Source: CAVUUN01 sp964421755 | GTDB taxonomy: Bacteria > Acidobacteriota > UBA6911 > RPQK01 | Assembly: GCA_964421755.1 (NCBI GenBank) | Contig: CAYQYP010000368.1 | Coordinates: forward strand, 57,324-121,323 | DNA length: 64,000 nucleotides | Direction: 5' to 3' | Shown here: positions 60,875 to 64,000 of the stretch, piece by piece | Layout: each line of letters starts with the position of its first letter | Numbering within the stretch: position 1 is the first letter of the stretch | Made by a program: the position numbers and the translations under genes | Notes under the pieces: generated by a model | What the model was told of the DNA's origin: nothing | What the model saw: only the letters and a program-made list of their open reading frames with translations | Databases searched by the model: none

Positions 60875-62956
60875 CTACCTGTCGAGGTTAACCCGCAAAC
60901 CGAGCACGGTGTGGTGCACACGGTAATCCTGAGGGAACGGCTGCACCTTTTCGTTGTAGTCGTAATAGTTCCATTGCCCGTAAAGGCTGACTCTCTCGTC
61001 GATCGGTACCTCCAGCCTGGCCATAGGCCGATGGTAATTCAACGGGAAATTGCCGCTGATTCCCCAGCCAGAGTACCCCAGGCTGAGCGTGGCATTTCGG
61101 ACCAACTGCACGGACACGAAAGCGTTTCCGAAGTTCCCTTTTTCCCTGTATCGCGAACGGTCCACGGTGAGGGTCTGCGGCACGACATACAGAATGTTCG
61201 TGCGGATGTTGCTTCGCTCGTAGCCGCCCGAGAAGGACACCCGGGCGACCGGGTTATAGCTGAACTGCAGCGTGTAGTCACGATTGCGCGACGTGAAGTC
61301 GATTTCGGGCGAATCGTCATCCTCGTTATCGAACAATGTCGCGCTCCCGTTAAACTCGAGAGTTTGAAACGGCGAGAACCTGCCCCGCAGTCGCGCCCTT
61401 TGGAAGTCGACGACATCGGTTCTCATGATCGGCTGGTCGGCCATCCCGTATTCATACTCTGCCGAAATCCGATTGCGCATCGAGAAATCGTAGGACAAGC
61501 CGGCGATAACCACGTTGCGCTCCAACTCGAACGTATCCACGACCGTCACTTCACGGTGTTCGTAACGGTGGCCCAGGCGCGCAATCAACCGTGGTGTGAT
61601 GTAAAAGAGGCCCTGCAATTCCTGCACGTCATTGTTTAGCGACAGGAATTCGCTGAACTCCTCAAGCTGCTGGAACTCCTCGAGAATGCCGGTCGCCAGC
61701 AACGGCTCCACCTGGAAAAACACCGAGTTGGAAATCGTGTTACTCGAGACGTGGAAACGGTATGTATTGAACCGTTCGATCAGCCGGAATCGTTCGAACG
61801 GCGCCCATTCCGCCGAAAAGTCGCCGTAGATACTCGGACGCTTCGAGTTGCCCAGAATGTCCTGGCGCTGCCCCTGGTAAAACGCCGACATCGGGCGGGA
61901 AAAGAAGTTGCCCGAAACCACATCGGTGAAGACTGGGTCCATCGATCCCATGGTGTACGAGACTTTCGCTCTCATCATCAGGGAATCGACCGGTCGCCAC
62001 TGCGCAATGCCGTTGCCGAACGGAATCCGCGCCGTTGAGTCCGTGTCGGCCGCATAGCTGTTAAGCGTGATCTCGCGTCCAAATAACCTCGCCAGCGAGT
62101 TCCCCGGCTGGAAGCCTGACGCCAGCGTCTCCGAGTTGTCCCGATAGTAACGATTCCCCCCCTCGAGGAGCAGGTTGAACCGGCCAAGATTGAAGTTGAC
62201 CCCCGCGCGCAAGTCGTTCGACCGGTTGTCATAAAGCGTGTTGATCAGGAACTCGTCCCCACCGGTGTCCAAAGTCGTCTTGACGGGACCATGCCGATCC
62301 GTGTGATCCCAGCCTACGTAGGGGGAGAACCAGTTGCCGGGCAGAAACGTGATGCGGGCACGCCCGTAACGCTGCCCGATGTCGAAGATGTGCTGACTGC
62401 TAAGCAAACCCTGCTCGAAGAAAGGATTGGCGAACTGCGGTATCGAGCTGAAATACTGGACGTTCTGATAGTCTATGTCCAGATCGTAGATCTTGTCCTT
62501 GTGAAAACGAACGGAAGCCCTATTGTACGGCTCTCCGCCCCAACCGTTCAGGCGGACCTCGATACGGTCGAAGTAAGTGTTCGAGCCCTTGGGCACCGAG
62601 ACCTGAAATCGAGCGTTGAAGAGTTTCGGGCCTTCGCCGAAATCCAACTGGCTTCTATACATGTCCCGGCTGCCCTGGAAGTTACTCTCGAAACGGTTAC
62701 CGAAATCCAGCGAAAACTCGTACCGGGGCCCAGCAGCGGACGGCTGGGCCGAGGTGTCCTGCGCGGTATCCGGAGTCTGAGTTTCGGTGGTTTCCTGCGG
62801 CTCCACGCTCGTCCCCTGCTTGTCGGCCGGTTGCGCCGCCTCGCCCTGCTGTTCCTGCGTTTGGTTGCCCTGCGCCGGGATCGTAGACCAAGTCAAGCAG
62901 AGAACGAGAGCCAGGCAGAGCGCTGTTATAGTCTGGTTGCGTTGTGTGCTGAGCAT
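60875..62956 (-). CDS. MtrB/PioB-like outer-membrane beta-barrel
   Basis: This 693-residue protein has a signal peptide and a Gln/Thr/Pro-rich linker (about residues 30-75). A long beta-barrel of alternating strands follows, ending in HTVLGLRVNLDR. Barrel pattern, size and position right after a decaheme DmsE/MtrA-type gene identify the porin of a porin-cytochrome conduit. The N-terminal CxxC of Shewanella MtrB is absent. Such barrels hold the decaheme protein across the outer membrane. Nine bp separate it from each neighbour, so one operon is clear. Confidence 0.85.
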   Translation of the reverse strand: MLSTQRNQTITALCLALVLCLTWSTIPAQGNQTQEQQGEAAQPADKQGTSVEPQETTETQTPDTAQDTSAQPSAAGPRYEFSLDFGNRFESNFQGSRDMYRSQLDFGEGPKLFNARFQVSVPKGSNTYFDRIEVRLNGWGGEPYNRASVRFHKDKIYDLDIDYQNVQYFSSIPQFANPFFEQGLLSSQHIFDIGQRYGRARITFLPGNWFSPYVGWDHTDRHGPVKTTLDTGGDEFLINTLYDNRSNDLRAGVNFNLGRFNLLLEGGNRYYRDNSETLASGFQPGNSLARLFGREITLNSYAADTDSTARIPFGNGIAQWRPVDSLMMRAKVSYTMGSMDPVFTDVVSGNFFSRPMSAFYQGQRQDILGNSKRPSIYGDFSAEWAPFERFRLIERFNTYRFHVSSNTISNSVFFQVEPLLATGILEEFQQLEEFSEFLSLNNDVQELQGLFYITPRLIARLGHRYEHREVTVVDTFELERNVVIAGLSYDFSMRNRISAEYEYGMADQPIMRTDVVDFQRARLRGRFSPFQTLEFNGSATLFDNEDDDSPEIDFTSRNRDYTLQFSYNPVARVSFSGGYERSNIRTNILYVVPQTLTVDRSRYREKGNFGNAFVSVQLVRNATLSLGYSGWGISGNFPLNYHRPMARLEVPIDERVSLYGQWNYYDYNEKVQPFPQDYRVHHTVLGLRVNLDR

Positions 62957-62965
62957 AACGTCCCT

Positions 62966-63871
62966 CTACTTTAGGAAAACCCGATCCACGTTCGAGCCGT
63001 GGATTTCCCGATGACAGATCGTACACTCCCTGAAACGCGGGCTGTTGATGTTGTGAAACGCCGGCGGCTGAACGGTAAGTACACCGGGTGTCATGCTGTG
63101 GCACTCGAGGCACATGAGGTGCACTTGGTTTCTGATGAGCATCCTGGCATTCGTCGAGCCGTGCGGCTCGTGGCAGGTTTGACAGTTGTTCACCCGCACC
63201 GGAACATGCTCGAAGATGAACGGGCCGGTCTTGTCCGAGTGGCAGGACAGACAACTCTGCTCCGACCCGAAGGTCAACTGCTGCATCGGTCGCCGTTCTT
63301 CACTGTGCGGCGTGTGGCAGTCGCTGCAGTCCATCGCCTTTTCCAGAACCGGGTGATGGAAGGGTTTCTGAAAATCGCCGCGCGACTCCTGATGGCAGCT
63401 GATGCAAAGGCTTGCTTCTTCCGCTTTGAGCAAATTGAAGCGCGGCTTCTCGGGATGACCGTTGTGACACGACACGCAAGACAGACCGTTGCGGCCGTGC
63501 GGTCCCTTGTGAAAAGCGCTTACCTCCCGGTCCTTTGCGTGGCAGGATAGGCACTGGCTGTTCGCCCATTTCGGCGGCCTGGCCGTGAAACTCACGCTCT
63601 TGTCTTCGCCGCCCGTCTCAACGTGGATACTCCCCGGCCCGTGGCAGCTCTCACACTCCTGATCCGCGTGAGGACTATGTGCGAAGGTAGCGGCGATATC
63701 GTGACATCCCAGACAGGTCTCGTTTCCCACTTTCTCGGCGGTCCCGGTTGTTGCCTGCTGCTCCGCGGTCGCTGGCTTTTGAGCGGGGTCCGGAGGCTGT
63801 CCCTCGGGCTTCGTCTGCTGGCCGACCGACAGGCTGGTCGCGAGCGTCAAAAAGAGGATAAGTAGCGGCAT
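62966..63871 (-). CDS. DmsE/MtrA-type decaheme cytochrome c
   Basis: This 301-residue protein has a signal peptide and ten CxxCH sites (CLGCH, CESCH, CLSCH, CVSCH, CISCH, CSDCH, CLSCH, CQTCH, CLECH, CTICH), spaced as in MtrA/DmsE proteins. NDxHH-like pairs such as FHHPVLEKAMDCSDCHTPHS supply distal histidines. MtrA-type cytochromes carry electrons through an outer-membrane barrel, here encoded 9 bp downstream. No outer-surface MtrC-like cytochrome gene is in the window; it could lie to the right. The ATG at 63871 has no strong ribosome site. Confidence 0.92.
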   Translation of the reverse strand: MPLLILFLTLATSLSVGQQTKPEGQPPDPAQKPATAEQQATTGTAEKVGNETCLGCHDIAATFAHSPHADQECESCHGPGSIHVETGGEDKSVSFTARPPKWANSQCLSCHAKDREVSAFHKGPHGRNGLSCVSCHNGHPEKPRFNLLKAEEASLCISCHQESRGDFQKPFHHPVLEKAMDCSDCHTPHSEERRPMQQLTFGSEQSCLSCHSDKTGPFIFEHVPVRVNNCQTCHEPHGSTNARMLIRNQVHLMCLECHSMTPGVLTVQPPAFHNINSPRFRECTICHREIHGSNVDRVFLK

Positions 63872-63926
63872 AGTCTTTACTTTACAGTAAGAATCGGGCT
63901 TCTCAAAGACAAGGAAAAGGCCTAAA

Positions 63927-63954
63927 AAAAGCGGCGTCCGAAGACGCCGCTTTT
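63927..63954. terminator. Intrinsic terminator between the edge gene and the decaheme gene
   Basis: AAAAGCGGCGTC and GACGCCGCTTTT form a 12-bp stem with loop CGAA. On the minus strand it is followed by a T-run, so it ends the transcript of the leftward gene entering at the right edge and separates it from the cytochrome operon. Confidence 0.85.
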
Positions 63955-63973
63955 GCAGGAAGGGAATAATCGG

Positions 63974-64000
63974 CTACTGGGCGTGTACCTTGGCGACCGC
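63974..64000 (-). CDS. C-terminal end of an unidentified leftward gene
   Basis: Reading leftward from the edge, eight codons end in AKVHAQ and TAG (63976-63974), 20 bases before the intrinsic terminator. The terminator placement supports this frame as a real gene end. Too little is visible to name a product. It could be another electron-transfer gene, but nothing in the sequence shows that. Confidence 0.45.
   Translation of the reverse strand, partial: AVAKVHAQ

Overview
The window looks like chromosomal DNA of an environmental, moderately high-GC bacterium, most likely an Acidobacteriota member. This placement is an inference. It rests on the mix of exported Gfo/Idh-type oxidoreductases and sugar-isomerase-like proteins with twin-arginine signals, a DUF4097/anti-sigma/ECF unit, secreted repeat proteins and porin-cytochrome genes, plus many intergenic hairpins. 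I saw no rRNA, tRNA, CRISPR array, phage or transposase gene. No gene-free stretch exceeds 300 bases; the longer gaps hold the hairpins listed, and 6399-6631 shows nothing beyond the ribosome site of the next gene.

Layout. 1-6398 (leftward): moxR, DUF58 and a transglutaminase membrane protein, then rimO, yacG and pgpA. 6632-10386: two secreted proteins. 10383-12979 (leftward): lgt, then ruvAB. 13142-16369: purF-purM-purN. 16382-24930: an aminotransferase, a small stress membrane protein, a methyltransferase, a frameshifted alkaline-phosphatase-fold membrane protein, a GT-C-like protein, a HEAT protein and a quinone oxidoreductase. 25058-32461: an RlmD-type RNA methyltransferase, a TIM-barrel protein, a candidate two-gene selenoprotein unit, an M14 peptidase and a Gfo/Idh protein. 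32594-35276 (leftward): ECF sigma, anti-sigma and DUF4097. 35409-43081: nucleotide-sugar genes, namely a glucuronokinase-like GHMP kinase overlapping a uridylyltransferase, and a fucokinase/GDP-fucose pyrophosphorylase. 43348-45770: proB-proA. 45904-49962: a metal-handling group (CDF transporter, DUF2946-like protein, His-rich TonB receptor) and an OsmC protein. 50108-53981: DUF362 and the AmmeMemoRadiSam pair. 54015-58248: a spermidine-synthase-like membrane protein and an acyl-CoA synthetase. 58376-63871 (leftward): an electron-transfer operon of decaheme MtrA/DmsE, an MtrB/PioB barrel and a cytochrome b carrying eleven c-hemes, ending with OsmC.

Two things stand out. First, a thioredoxin-like gene (27658-28275) and a 51-codon membrane peptide gene just after it (27499-27654) each carry one in-frame UGA. 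Each UGA is followed at bacterial-SECIS distance by a small hairpin with a G-starting loop, which suggests a tandem selenoprotein operon. Second, many gene ends carry inverted elements. Some are head-to-head arrays of 7-9 bp tandem repeats with a different unit at most loci; others are near-perfect 42-52 bp hairpins. Several of them supply the stop codons of the neighbouring genes. In one case two convergent genes receive the same 13-residue C-terminal tail from the two arms of one hairpin. One hairpin family occurs twice with compensatory changes in both arms.
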